This document shows positions 25,972 to 33,731 of a stretch of 58,418 bases of DNA, piece by piece; position 1 is the stretch's first letter; each line of letters begins with the position of its first letter. The notes below the pieces were generated by a model. The model saw nothing but the letters and a program-made list of their open reading frames with translations, had not been told where the DNA came from and did not search any database. The stretch lies in the NCBI RefSeq assembly GCF_009877425.1, contig NZ_WXEY01000021.1, positions 1-58,418 of the forward strand, given 5' to 3'. The DNA comes from Heliomicrobium undosum (GTDB lineage: Bacteria > Bacillota > Desulfitobacteriia > Heliobacteriales > Heliobacteriaceae). A program made the position numbers and the translations under genes.

Positions 25972-28900
25972 CTAGACGATTTTCATGCGAATCTCCTGGA
26001 AATGCTCCTTCAGCGCTGACCGCAGTTCCGGGGACGGGGTCACCCCAAAGGCCGAGTTCGGGGGATCGACTTTCCGATCGACCAGGAAGTTCAGTTGGAC
26101 CGGCGTCGCTCCTTCATGGGCGCGGAGTATGGCGTTGAGCTTTTCCCGGACGGCCATGTCTGTCGAGGCCTCAGAAATCCATAGATGCAACACCGGGCGA
26201 GGGATTTCGCCGTTGGGTTCGCCCTCCCCATTCGCGCTGATTCCGTTTGCCGTCTCCCTGTTCCGACCTGTCAGCGCCATCGCAAGATCGGAAGCGGCGC
26301 TGGTCTGGGCCGCCGTGACTGGATCGACAGGCGCAGCCGGTTGGGTCGGATCGAACATCGTCGGATTGATTACCTTGAGATTCTCACAAAAGATTTTTTT
26401 GTTTTCTTCCTCGTAGTGGATTTTTCCTTCTAATATAACCGCGGCGTCGTCCTGAATTTTTTCGGCGCACTTTTCGAAGGTGCGCGGGAAGACGAGCACA
26501 TCGACGCCGCCGCTCCAGTCTTCCAGGGTGAAATAGGCCATCAACTGGCCCTTCTTGGTCGTTGTCCGCCTAAGGGCGTGGATCAGCCCGCCCAGTGTCA
26601 CCCGCTGCTGGTCGTTGTCGGGCTGGATGCGAGCGATCGTCATGGTGATCTGCTGCTCCAGCCAAGGTCGGAGTTCTTCCAGGGGATGGCCGCTGAAGTA
26701 GATGCCCAGCAGTTCTTTCTCCATGGCCAGGATCTCGCGGTGCGGGAAGTCGGCGATCTCCGGCAGGGGGACGGCCATTTCTGCCGATGCGCCGCCAGAA
26801 AACCCGGAGAAGCCGGAAAGCGCTCCGCTTCCATCTGACTCGCCCCATCCCTCTTCTCCCCCGCCGAAACCGCCAAAGTCAAAGAGGTTCATCTGTCCCG
26901 TCGCCAGGTCGCGCTGGCGGCGGGCGGCCACCTCCATGCACTTGTCCAGGACCTGCAAGAGAGGACGGCGCTTGCCCAGGGAAGAGAGCGCCCCCGCCTT
27001 GATCAGGCTTTCCAGGACGCGCCGGTTCGCCTGGCGGTTGTCGATGCGGGTACAGAAATCGTCAAGGGAGGTGAAGGGGCCGCCCGTTTCGCGGGCCAGC
27101 AGGATAGAGTCAATGGCCCCCCGGCCCACGTTTTTCACGGCCGCTAAGCCGAAGCGGATCTGCAGGCCGCCAGCGAGCGGGTCGGCGACAACGGAAAAAT
27201 CGATCTCCGAGGCGTTCGCATCGGGCGGCAGGACGCGGATGCCGAGGCGCTGGCACTCGTCCACGTACTGGGCCACCTTTTCTGACGAATCGGCGACGCT
27301 CGTCAGGAGGCCGGCCATGAACTCGACAGGGTAGTTGGCCTTCAGGTAGGCCGTCTGGTAGGCGATGAGGGCGTAGGCTGCCGAGTGGCTCTTGTTGAAG
27401 CCGTAACCGGCGAAAAACTCCATCAGGTCGAAGATGTCGCCGGCCGTCTTATCGGAAATGTGATGGGCGACGCAGCCTTCGACAAACTGCTGGCGCAGGC
27501 CGGCGATGACCTCGGGCTTTTTCTTACCCATGGCGCGGCGCAGCATGTCGGCTTCGCCGAGGGTGAAGCCGGCCAGTTCGCTGGCGATGCGCATGACCTG
27601 TTCCTGGTAGAGGATGACGCCATAGGTGTCCTTCAGGATCGGTTCGAGGGCCGGGTGAAGATACTGGACCGTGGTTTGGCCGTGTTTTCGGCGGATGAAG
27701 TCGTCCACCATGCCTGACTGAAGAGGGCCCGGACGGTAGAGTGCCACCAGGGCGATGATGTCATCGAAGCTGTTGGGCTTTAGTTCCCGCAGGATCGCCC
27801 GCAGCCCCGAACTTTCCAATTGAAAGACGCCGAGGCTGTCAGCGCGGCTCAGCAGTTGATAGGCTTTCGGATCATCGAGGGGCAGGTCCTTGAGCGCCAG
27901 ATCCAGGCCCCGGGAGCGGCGGATCTTATTGATCACGTCGCCGATCAGGGTGAGCGTCTTTAGCCCCAAAAGATCCATTTTTAAAAGGCCGATCTCTTCG
28001 ACGGTGTCTTTCGGAAACTGAGTGGTGACGCCCTCTTCAGAGCCGCGCTGGACCGGCAGGTAGTCGATCAGGGGCGACGGCGCGATGACGACGCCGGCGG
28101 CATGGGTCGAAGCGTGGCGGGGCATCCCTTCGATGGCCCGGGCCGTCTCGACGAGATGGCCGATGCGCTGGTCTTGGCAGAGGGTCTGTAGTTCGGGACT
28201 GATCTCGACGGCTTTTTCGATAGTCATGCCCAGTTCGGCCGGGATGGCCTTGGCTACCTTGTCCACATCGGCCAGGGGCAGGTTGAGCACGCGGCCCACA
28301 TCGCGGACGGCGGCCCGGGCGGCCATCGTTCCGAAGGTGATGATCTGAGCGACCCGGTCGGATCCGTACTTGTGGACCACATAGTCGATGACCTCGCCGC
28401 GCCGCACGAAGTCGAAGTCGATGTCGATATCAGGCATGGAGACCCGTTCGGGGTTTAAAAACCGCTCGAAGAGCAGGTTGTATTCGATGGGGTCGATGTC
28501 GGTGATGCCCAGCACATAGGCGACAAGGCTCCCCGCCGCCGATCCCCGGCCGGGACCGACGAGGATGCCCTCGCGGCGGGCGAAGGCACAGAAGTCCTGA
28601 ACGATGAGGAAGTAGCCGGCGAAACCCATCCGGCAGATGGTCTGCAACTCGAAGGCGAGGCGGCGACGGTAGTCCTCGCGCTTGGCGCAGCCGCGCCAAG
28701 CCATCCCCTGGCTGCAGAGGTAGGTCAGGTACTGCTCCGCATCACTCCAGGGAACGCCCGGCCAAGGGGCGCGATCGTGCTCCCGCCGCCACTGGACGAA
28801 GGCCGGCTCGTCAGGAATCGGGTAGGCTGGCAGGTGATGCTTGCTGAAATCAAATTGGAGATCGCAGGCCTCGGCGATAGCAAGGCTGTTGGACAGCGCC

Positions 28901-29721
28901 CCAGGCACTTCCCCGAAGAGCGCCGCCATCTCGCGAGCGCTTTTCAGGTAAAACTCAGCGCCATCAAACTTCATCCGGTCCGTGTCCTGGAGCGTCTTGC
29001 CCATCTGGATGCACATGAGCACATCCTGGATGTAGGCGTCCTTGCGCTCCACATAGTGGACGTCGTTCGTCGCCACGAGTCCGAGCCCCAGTTCGCCGGC
29101 GAGGCGGATGAGGCTGCGGTTGGCCTGCTTCTGCTCGGGGATGTCGTGATCCTGCAGTTCGATATAGTAGTTGTCGCGGCCAAAGATGTCCCGGTAAAAG
29201 GCGGCCCGCTCCCTCGCCTGTCGTTCCTGACTGTTGAGAAGCAGCCGGGGGATCTCGCCAGCCAGGCAGGCGCTGAGGGCGATGAGGCCTTTGCTGTGGC
29301 GGGCCAGGCGGTCATGGTCGACGCGCGGTTTATAGTAGAAGCCCTCCGTATGGGCCTGCGAAACGAGGGCCGTCAGGTTGCGGTAGCCTTCGAGGTCCTT
29401 CGCCAGTAGCACCAGGTGGTGCTGATCGCTGTCCTTCTGGGGATCGCGGTCCAGCATGGTCCGTGAGGCCACATAGACCTCGCAGCCGATGATCGGCTTC
29501 ACACCGCGCGCTTTGGCTTTTTTATAAAAATCGATGACGCCGTACATGACGCCGTGGTCGGTGATGGCCAGGGCGGGCATGTCCAGTTCAGCGGCGCGAT
29601 CGACCAGCCTGCCGATGCGGGCCGCCCCGTCGAGGAGGCTGTATTCGGTGTGGACGTGGAGGTGGACGAATGTGGAGTTGTTTGGCTTACGGATATCGCT
29701 CGTGATCACGCGGCTTGACAT
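25972..29721 (-). CDS. dnaE: DNA polymerase III alpha subunit DnaE (1249 aa)
   Basis: Replicative C-family DNA polymerase. The N-terminal PHP domain starts with HLHVHTEYSLLDG, and the palm has the catalytic acidic motif MPDIDIDFD (M429; D431 and D433). The finger and helix-hairpin-helix regions follow, then an OB-fold stretch near VTLGGLIHALRRTTTKKG. A Gly/Ser/Glu-rich insert (about residues 1005-1035, GGFGGGEEGWGESDG) looks like a flexible linker. The open frame extends 59 codons upstream, but ATG at 29721 (MSSRVITSD) is chosen because AAGGAAAAGG precedes it and homologues start just before the PHP domain. The AAA-PIN module lies divergently upstream. Confidence 0.96.
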   Translation of the reverse strand: MSSRVITSDIRKPNNSTFVHLHVHTEYSLLDGAARIGRLVDRAAELDMPALAITDHGVMYGVIDFYKKAKARGVKPIIGCEVYVASRTMLDRDPQKDSDQHHLVLLAKDLEGYRNLTALVSQAHTEGFYYKPRVDHDRLARHSKGLIALSACLAGEIPRLLLNSQERQARERAAFYRDIFGRDNYYIELQDHDIPEQKQANRSLIRLAGELGLGLVATNDVHYVERKDAYIQDVLMCIQMGKTLQDTDRMKFDGAEFYLKSAREMAALFGEVPGALSNSLAIAEACDLQFDFSKHHLPAYPIPDEPAFVQWRREHDRAPWPGVPWSDAEQYLTYLCSQGMAWRGCAKREDYRRRLAFELQTICRMGFAGYFLIVQDFCAFARREGILVGPGRGSAAGSLVAYVLGITDIDPIEYNLLFERFLNPERVSMPDIDIDFDFVRRGEVIDYVVHKYGSDRVAQIITFGTMAARAAVRDVGRVLNLPLADVDKVAKAIPAELGMTIEKAVEISPELQTLCQDQRIGHLVETARAIEGMPRHASTHAAGVVIAPSPLIDYLPVQRGSEEGVTTQFPKDTVEEIGLLKMDLLGLKTLTLIGDVINKIRRSRGLDLALKDLPLDDPKAYQLLSRADSLGVFQLESSGLRAILRELKPNSFDDIIALVALYRPGPLQSGMVDDFIRRKHGQTTVQYLHPALEPILKDTYGVILYQEQVMRIASELAGFTLGEADMLRRAMGKKKPEVIAGLRQQFVEGCVAHHISDKTAGDIFDLMEFFAGYGFNKSHSAAYALIAYQTAYLKANYPVEFMAGLLTSVADSSEKVAQYVDECQRLGIRVLPPDANASEIDFSVVADPLAGGLQIRFGLAAVKNVGRGAIDSILLARETGGPFTSLDDFCTRIDNRQANRRVLESLIKAGALSSLGKRRPLLQVLDKCMEVAARRQRDLATGQMNLFDFGGFGGGEEGWGESDGSGALSGFSGFSGGASAEMAVPLPEIADFPHREILAMEKELLGIYFSGHPLEELRPWLEQQITMTIARIQPDNDQQRVTLGGLIHALRRTTTKKGQLMAYFTLEDWSGGVDVLVFPRTFEKCAEKIQDDAAVILEGKIHYEEENKKIFCENLKVINPTMFDPTQPAAPVDPVTAAQTSAASDLAMALTGRNRETANGISANGEGEPNGEIPRPVLHLWISEASTDMAVREKLNAILRAHEGATPVQLNFLVDRKVDPPNSAFGVTPSPELRSALKEHFQEIRMKIV

Positions 29722-29838
29722 CCTTTTCCTTACGGCTTGCTTAGAAATGAAATCGAAACTTACGTTTATTGTAATGCGGCTTCGACCTTTTGTTAACTCG
29801 CATAATGAGGAGGAACAGCAATCCATATTAAGTCCAAG

Positions 29839-29867
29839 CAGACAAGCGCGGTTTTTTGTGCTATACT
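29839..29867 (+). promoter_or_regulatory. Promoter of the AAA-PIN pair
   Basis: CAGACA (29839-29844) and TATACT (29862-29867) with a 17-bp spacer. Transcription would start near 29874, about 40 nt before the ATPase ATG. The -35 box matches only 4 of 6 consensus bases. Confidence 0.5.
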
Positions 29868-29913
29868 GGTAATTGGATTTAATTGCCAAATCAAACACAA
29901 GGGGATAAACCGT

Positions 29914-31146
29914 ATGTTAAAAGAAGTACGTTTTATTCATTGGAAAAGCTTCGGCGATACTACTCTTTATATTGATCCATTGACGGTTTTAATCGGCGCA
30001 AACGCGAGCGGAAAAACAAATGTGATCAACGGCCTTGACTTTTTAAGCCGGATTACAAGCGGGAAAGATATTCTGACATCATTAAAGGGAGACATGCAGT
30101 CCGACCCCATTCGAGGCGGCGTCGAATGGGCTACGCTTCTGCCCCATGACCGGTTTACCCTGAAAGCCTTGGTCTATGGTCGAGAAAACATCGATTATCT
30201 TTATAGCATCACTGTTTTAACCAAGCCCACAGTCGAACTTTTTTCAGAATCGATTGTAAAGATACAACGAGACGCTACCAAAAACAGGGAAATAGCTATC
30301 TTTATTACTGAGCTTCCTAATACGGAATCTTCGGGGATAACAGTGCAGTTAAACAACGAAAACTTTGGTATCGAATGGAATTTTAAACGTTCTTATTCAG
30401 TGTTGAGCCAGCTCAACGGATCTCAGTTCGGTCAGGAATTTGATGTCGCCGTTGACACCGTATCCAAAACACTTTCAAACATTTTTGTTTTAGACCCTTT
30501 TCCAAAACGCATGGGAAATTATACCCCACTCTCGAAAGACTTAGCAAATGACGCTTCTAACATTGCTGGCGTATTGGCCGGGAGAGCCGATAAAGATGCA
30601 ATCGAAAGGCTCTTGTCCAGTTATGCCAGTCGGTTGCCCGAATGTGAAATTAAAAGAGTCTGGACGAAAACCGTCGGAGAGTTTAAGAGCGATGCCATGC
30701 TTTATTGTGAGGAACAGTGGAGCCCGGACCGAATTATTACCCTCGATCCGCGAGGAATGTCTGACGGAACACTTCGGTTCTTGGGAATTCTTACTGCGTT
30801 GCTAACAAAACCTTCAGGCTCACAAATTGTGATCGATGAGGTTGACAACGGCCTTCATCCCTCTCGCGCAGGGTTACTCCTCACCGTACTGAAGGAGATC
30901 GGTCAAAAACGAAACATTGATGTGCTAGTAACAACACACAATGTAGCGTTGTTAAACGAGTTAGGCCCGGAACTAATTCCTTTCGTCATGGTAGCGCACC
31001 GTGAATCCAAAAGCGGTCTAAGCAAATTATCGCTGCTTGAAGAAATCGAACAGTTTCCCAAACTTCTCGCGTCCGGGCCTCTCGGATTTATTGTAAGCAA
31101 AGGACGCATTGAGCACGCGCTCCGTCAGGAGGGCAAGTCTTCATGA
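29914..31146 (+). CDS. ABC-type AAA ATPase (OLD/RecF-like), partner of a PIN-like nuclease (410 aa)
   Basis: Predicted ATPase of the AAA_21/OLD-like group. It opens with MLKEVRFIHWKSFGD and Walker A GANASGKT (28-35), has an ABC signature at MSDGTLR (282-288), Walker B IVIDEVD (305-311), and an H-loop His in VTTHN (H342). No nuclease (TOPRIM) domain is present; the C-terminus ends soon after the ATPase core. ATG at 29914 has AAGGGGAT 7 nt upstream. It overlaps the PIN gene by 4 nt. GC content is well below the flanking dnaE and ybaK genes, which points to horizontal gain. The two-gene ATPase-plus-nuclease layout resembles known phage-defence and toxin modules (inference). Confidence 0.85.
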   Translation: MLKEVRFIHWKSFGDTTLYIDPLTVLIGANASGKTNVINGLDFLSRITSGKDILTSLKGDMQSDPIRGGVEWATLLPHDRFTLKALVYGRENIDYLYSITVLTKPTVELFSESIVKIQRDATKNREIAIFITELPNTESSGITVQLNNENFGIEWNFKRSYSVLSQLNGSQFGQEFDVAVDTVSKTLSNIFVLDPFPKRMGNYTPLSKDLANDASNIAGVLAGRADKDAIERLLSSYASRLPECEIKRVWTKTVGEFKSDAMLYCEEQWSPDRIITLDPRGMSDGTLRFLGILTALLTKPSGSQIVIDEVDNGLHPSRAGLLLTVLKEIGQKRNIDVLVTTHNVALLNELGPELIPFVMVAHRESKSGLSKLSLLEEIEQFPKLLASGPLGFIVSKGRIEHALRQEGKSS

Positions 31147-31646
31147 ACAAGGTTTTGATTCTTGACACATCATTTTTATGTTGTATGCTCAATGTTCCCG
31201 GAAAGAATACCTGCGGAAAAAACAACGAGTGGAACCATAAAACTGTTAATGAATATATCGAAAAAGCGATTCAGGAAAAGTACACAATCGTGCTGCCTCT
31301 AGCCACGATTATTGAGACTGGAAATCATATCGCACAGGCCTCAAGCTTTCGTTATGAGAAAGCGATGGAACTCGGTAGTCTGATGAGATTGGCTGCTGAA
31401 CACCACTCGCCTTATGCTGCTTTCACGGATCAGTCAGCTTTTTGGAATGATCAGGGTCTAACGGAGTTGGCTTCGCATTGGCCTGTTCGCGCCAACGAAG
31501 GCCTTTCGATTGGAGACGCCTCCATTACAATAATCGCCGACTATTACGCAAAAACAGGTATCATTGTGGATATTGCTACGGGTGACACGCAGCTAAAGGC
31601 ATACGAGCCGGCAAGACCAGCCAACGTGCCAAGGAGGAAACGGTAA
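31143..31646 (+). CDS. PIN-like nuclease partner of the AAA ATPase (167 aa)
   Basis: PIN-like fold with a plausible full acidic set: D8 in ILDTSFL, E58 in ATIIETG, D125 in SIGDASI, and D143/D148 in VDIATGDTQ. Such proteins are metal-dependent RNases. It begins inside the stop codon of the ATPase gene (ATGA overlap), which implies coupled translation and a joint function, for example an ATPase that restrains or triggers the nuclease. No VapB-like antitoxin gene is nearby. It ends in a terminator at 31685-31724. The family call is by motif pattern only. Confidence 0.7.
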   Translation: MNKVLILDTSFLCCMLNVPGKNTCGKNNEWNHKTVNEYIEKAIQEKYTIVLPLATIIETGNHIAQASSFRYEKAMELGSLMRLAAEHHSPYAAFTDQSAFWNDQGLTELASHWPVRANEGLSIGDASITIIADYYAKTGIIVDIATGDTQLKAYEPARPANVPRRKR

Positions 31647-31684
31647 AATAAATTGAAAATTTTTAGGCGGCCAAAGGCTACCTC

Positions 31685-31724
31685 AGACTGTCGACAAAAG
31701 TTCGTTTTCGGCAGTCTTTTTTAT
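31685..31724 (+). terminator. Terminator of the AAA-PIN pair
   Basis: AGACTG (31685-31690) pairs with CAGTCT (31712-31717), with further pairing in the loop (TCG/CGG and AAAA/TTTT), followed by TTTTTTATTTTT. Confidence 0.75.
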
Positions 31725-31740
31725 TTTTCTTTTTTTGAGA

Positions 31741-32274
31741 CTATGATCGCTCAGGATACTCCGCCAAGTCAGCCACTTCCCCACCCGTTGTCACCACAAG
31801 TTGGTCAACCGTGATCGGCAAGGCCGAGTTGGCCGTCCCGGCGGCGATGTAGACGACGGGGAATCGGCGAAGGCTCTCATCAATGAAGATGCGCATCGGC
31901 GCTGGCAAGGCAAAGGGGCAGACACCGCCGGCCCGGTAGCCGGTGAGGGCAAATGCCTTGTCAGGGTCAACGAACTTGGGCCGACCGCCAGCCAGCGATT
32001 TTAACTTTTTCAAATCCACCCGAACATCGCCGCTGGTGACGACAAGGACGGGATCGTCTTTGATTTGAAAACAAATGGTCTTGGCAATCGCTCCGACTTC
32101 AACGCCGACGGCCTCGGCGGCCAGTTGGGCGCTGGAGGTGGAAACGTCGAAGAGCATGGGTTTGAGACCCAACTGAAACGTATCGAGGTGCCGGCAGACC
32201 CGCTCCAGCGCATCTGACTGCGATTCCGGGTGTACAGGTTCTTGCGTCAGGGATTCCGGGGCAACGACAGACAT
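31741..32274 (-). CDS. YbaK/EbsC-family aminoacyl-tRNA deacylase (177 aa)
   Basis: Editing protein of the YbaK/ProX superfamily that hydrolyses misacylated tRNA (Cys-tRNA(Pro) or similar). Family features are the conserved Lys in GAIAKTICFQ, VTSGDVRVDLKKL, the GYRAGGVCPFALP motif and the IAAGTANSALPI segment near the end. A 20-residue N-terminal extension precedes the domain. ATG at 32274 has TAGGAGG about 8 nt upstream. It is transcribed divergently from feoA. The exact tRNA substrate cannot be told from sequence alone. Confidence 0.88.
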   Translation of the reverse strand: MSVVAPESLTQEPVHPESQSDALERVCRHLDTFQLGLKPMLFDVSTSSAQLAAEAVGVEVGAIAKTICFQIKDDPVLVVTSGDVRVDLKKLKSLAGGRPKFVDPDKAFALTGYRAGGVCPFALPAPMRIFIDESLRRFPVVYIAAGTANSALPITVDQLVVTTGGEVADLAEYPERS

Positions 32275-32657
32275 AAGACAGCCTCCTACCGTTTAACACG
32301 TAAGCGCCGTCAAGCGCATCGCTTTCATTATAAGAAAAAAGCCGTCTATCGTCCAATCGGCTCAATCGTCCAGTCTGCATCGATATTCCATCTTCGGCAT
32401 TACTGTATTTGTTTTTTGATGTTAGCTTATCGGCGGTCGGTTCATTGGCATTGGTATGCCGATATCGGCTTATCAATCTCAGTTCATCGATTTAAGCTTG
32501 TCGGGCATCTGCTAATCAGCCGAGCAACGCAACTATGGCTTCCCTCGAAGGCCCAACCGGACCGTTAAGACAAGCACCTATGGGCCATCGCCCCATATTT
32601 TAAAGCAGGCTAACATGATTAGCCGAATGAAACAATCGTCTCGAAGGAGGAACGGCC
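32275..32657. other. Intergenic region between ybaK and feoA
   Basis: No gene is seen in these 383 bp. They contain an exact 12-bp palindrome GCCGATATCGGC (32458-32469), a GGCAT/ATGCC mini-hairpin just before it, and the inverted repeat at 32608-32624. The middle part is rich in TATCGGC and ATCG-like words and may be decayed sequence. Confidence 0.5.
32608..32624. promoter_or_regulatory. Inverted repeat before feoA, possible metal-regulator operator
   Basis: GGCTAA-CATGA-TTAGCC is a perfect 6-bp inverted repeat, 34 bp before the feoA start. The half-site resembles those of DtxR/IdeR-type metal repressors (TTAGG/GGCTAA). It is not a Fur-type site. Assignment is a guess from position and half-site. 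Confidence 0.35.
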
Positions 32658-32894
32658 ATGGGCGATTGCTTCCCCCTCTGCAACGCCCCGGTGGGCCATA
32701 GGGTGCGCGTCACCGACCTTCAACTGGAGGGATTTCAGCGGCGACGCATGCTGGACATCGGACTGGTCCCGGGAACTGAGGTGAAGGTCATCCGACGGAG
32801 CCCTATCGGCGATCCGACGGCCTATCTCGTCCGGGGCGCCGTCATCGGCCTACGCAAAAATGAGGCGTCAAAAGTCTTGGTAGAAGAAGAATAG
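32658..32894 (+). CDS. feoA: Ferrous iron transport protein FeoA (78 aa)
   Basis: Small SH3-like cytoplasmic protein that supports FeoB in Fe(II) uptake. Family features: the N-terminal RVTDLQLEGFQRRRMLDIGLVPGTEV stretch (given here in part: MLDIGLVPGTEV) and PTAYLVRGAVIGLRK near the C-terminus. An unusual N-terminal MGDCFPLC contains two Cys. ATG at 32658 has AAGGAGG about 8 nt upstream. The feoB GTPase gene starts 21 bp after it. Confidence 0.93.
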   Translation: MGDCFPLCNAPVGHRVRVTDLQLEGFQRRRMLDIGLVPGTEVKVIRRSPIGDPTAYLVRGAVIGLRKNEASKVLVEEE

Positions 32895-32915
32895 CCCGGA
32901 AGGAGCGAAAAACGG

Positions 32916-33731
32916 GTGATGAAAAACCGATGCCGGTCCTGCGCCAGTGGCGCCCTTTCTGTGGACGTGATCATGCGCAGCCGGTACAATGTTCGGCAAG
33001 ATACGGAGCGGGAAAAGGTGATCGCCCTGGCCGGAAATCCCAACGTGGGCAAGACGACCGTCTTCAACAGCTTGACCGGTTTGCGTCAGCACACAGGCAA
33101 CTGGCCCGGCAAAACGGTCACCCAAGCCCAGGGGCGATTTTTGCACCGCAATCAGCCCTTTCTGCTTGTCGACCTGCCGGGGACCTACTCCCTCCTGGCT
33201 CACTCCGCCGATGAGCAGGTGGCGCGCGATTTCATCTGTTTTGGCCGCCCTGACGCCACCATCGTCGTCATCGACGCGACCTGCCTCGCCCGCAACCTCA
33301 ACCTGGCCTTGCAGGTGATGGAGATTACCGGCAAGGTGGTCCTCTGCGTCAACCTGATCGATGAGGCCGAGTGCAAAGGGATCCGCATCGACCTGGACAC
33401 GCTGTCACAAAAGCTGGGCGTGCCTGTCATCGGTACGGCCGCCCGCTCGGGCCGGGGGCTTTTCGAGTTAAAAGAGGTCCTTTACGGCGTCGCCATGGGA
33501 CAGATCGAACCGGCGCCCCCGCCTGTAAAATATGACGAGGAAGTGCAGTCAGCCGTCGATCAGTTGCTGCCCCGGCTTGGGCCCCTCCTGCAAGGGTTGC
33601 CCCACCTCAATCCCCGTTGGGTAGCCATGCGGCTCCTCGACGGCGACGATCCCTTTCTCGATTCCCTCACCGAGTGCGATTGCGCCTTCGAGATGGCGGC
33701 AAAGGGGGAGATGGCCCTATGCGCCCAGTGA
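32916..33731 (+). CDS. feoB1: FeoB N-terminal GTPase half, separate gene (271 aa)
   Basis: G-protein domain of the ferrous iron transporter FeoB. It shows G1 GNPNVGKTT, the G2/switch region HTGNWPGKTV, G3 DLPGTYSL and an N-L-I-D G4-like motif, followed by the helical linker region. An N-terminal CRSC pair and a basic stretch precede the domain. GTG at 32916 or ATG at 32919 can serve as start (AAGGAG 10-13 nt upstream). The reading frame stops at 33731, where the membrane half is already open in another frame. A normal FeoB joins both halves in one chain. See 33701-33707 for a possible frameshift site. Confidence 0.9.
   Translation: MMKNRCRSCASGALSVDVIMRSRYNVRQDTEREKVIALAGNPNVGKTTVFNSLTGLRQHTGNWPGKTVTQAQGRFLHRNQPFLLVDLPGTYSLLAHSADEQVARDFICFGRPDATIVVIDATCLARNLNLALQVMEITGKVVLCVNLIDEAECKGIRIDLDTLSQKLGVPVIGTAARSGRGLFELKEVLYGVAMGQIEPAPPPVKYDEEVQSAVDQLLPRLGPLLQGLPHLNPRWVAMRLLDGDDPFLDSLTECDCAFEMAAKGEMALCAQ
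33701..33707 (+). other. Possible -1 slippery heptamer joining the FeoB halves
   Basis: A-AAG-GGG in the frame of the GTPase gene (codons GCA AAG GGG) fits the X-XXY-YYZ pattern. The membrane half is open in the -1 frame across this point. A slip here would fuse both halves. The alternative is independent start at ATG 33719, for which GGGGGAG 8 nt upstream could be the ribosome binding site. Confidence 0.35.

Noticed and set aside
29722-29898. 59-codon N-terminal extension of dnaE
   Set aside because: No ribosome binding site at its start, no homology expected before the PHP domain, and it would run through the promoter zone of the divergent ATPase gene.
29914-31646. Calling the ATPase-PIN pair PARIS or OLD/Gabija
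   Set aside because: Those systems use a TOPRIM nuclease; the second gene here has a PIN-type acidic pattern, so the name would be wrong.
31143-31646. Calling the PIN-like gene a VapC toxin
   Set aside because: It is longer than usual VapC, and the upstream partner is an ATPase, not a small DNA-binding antitoxin.
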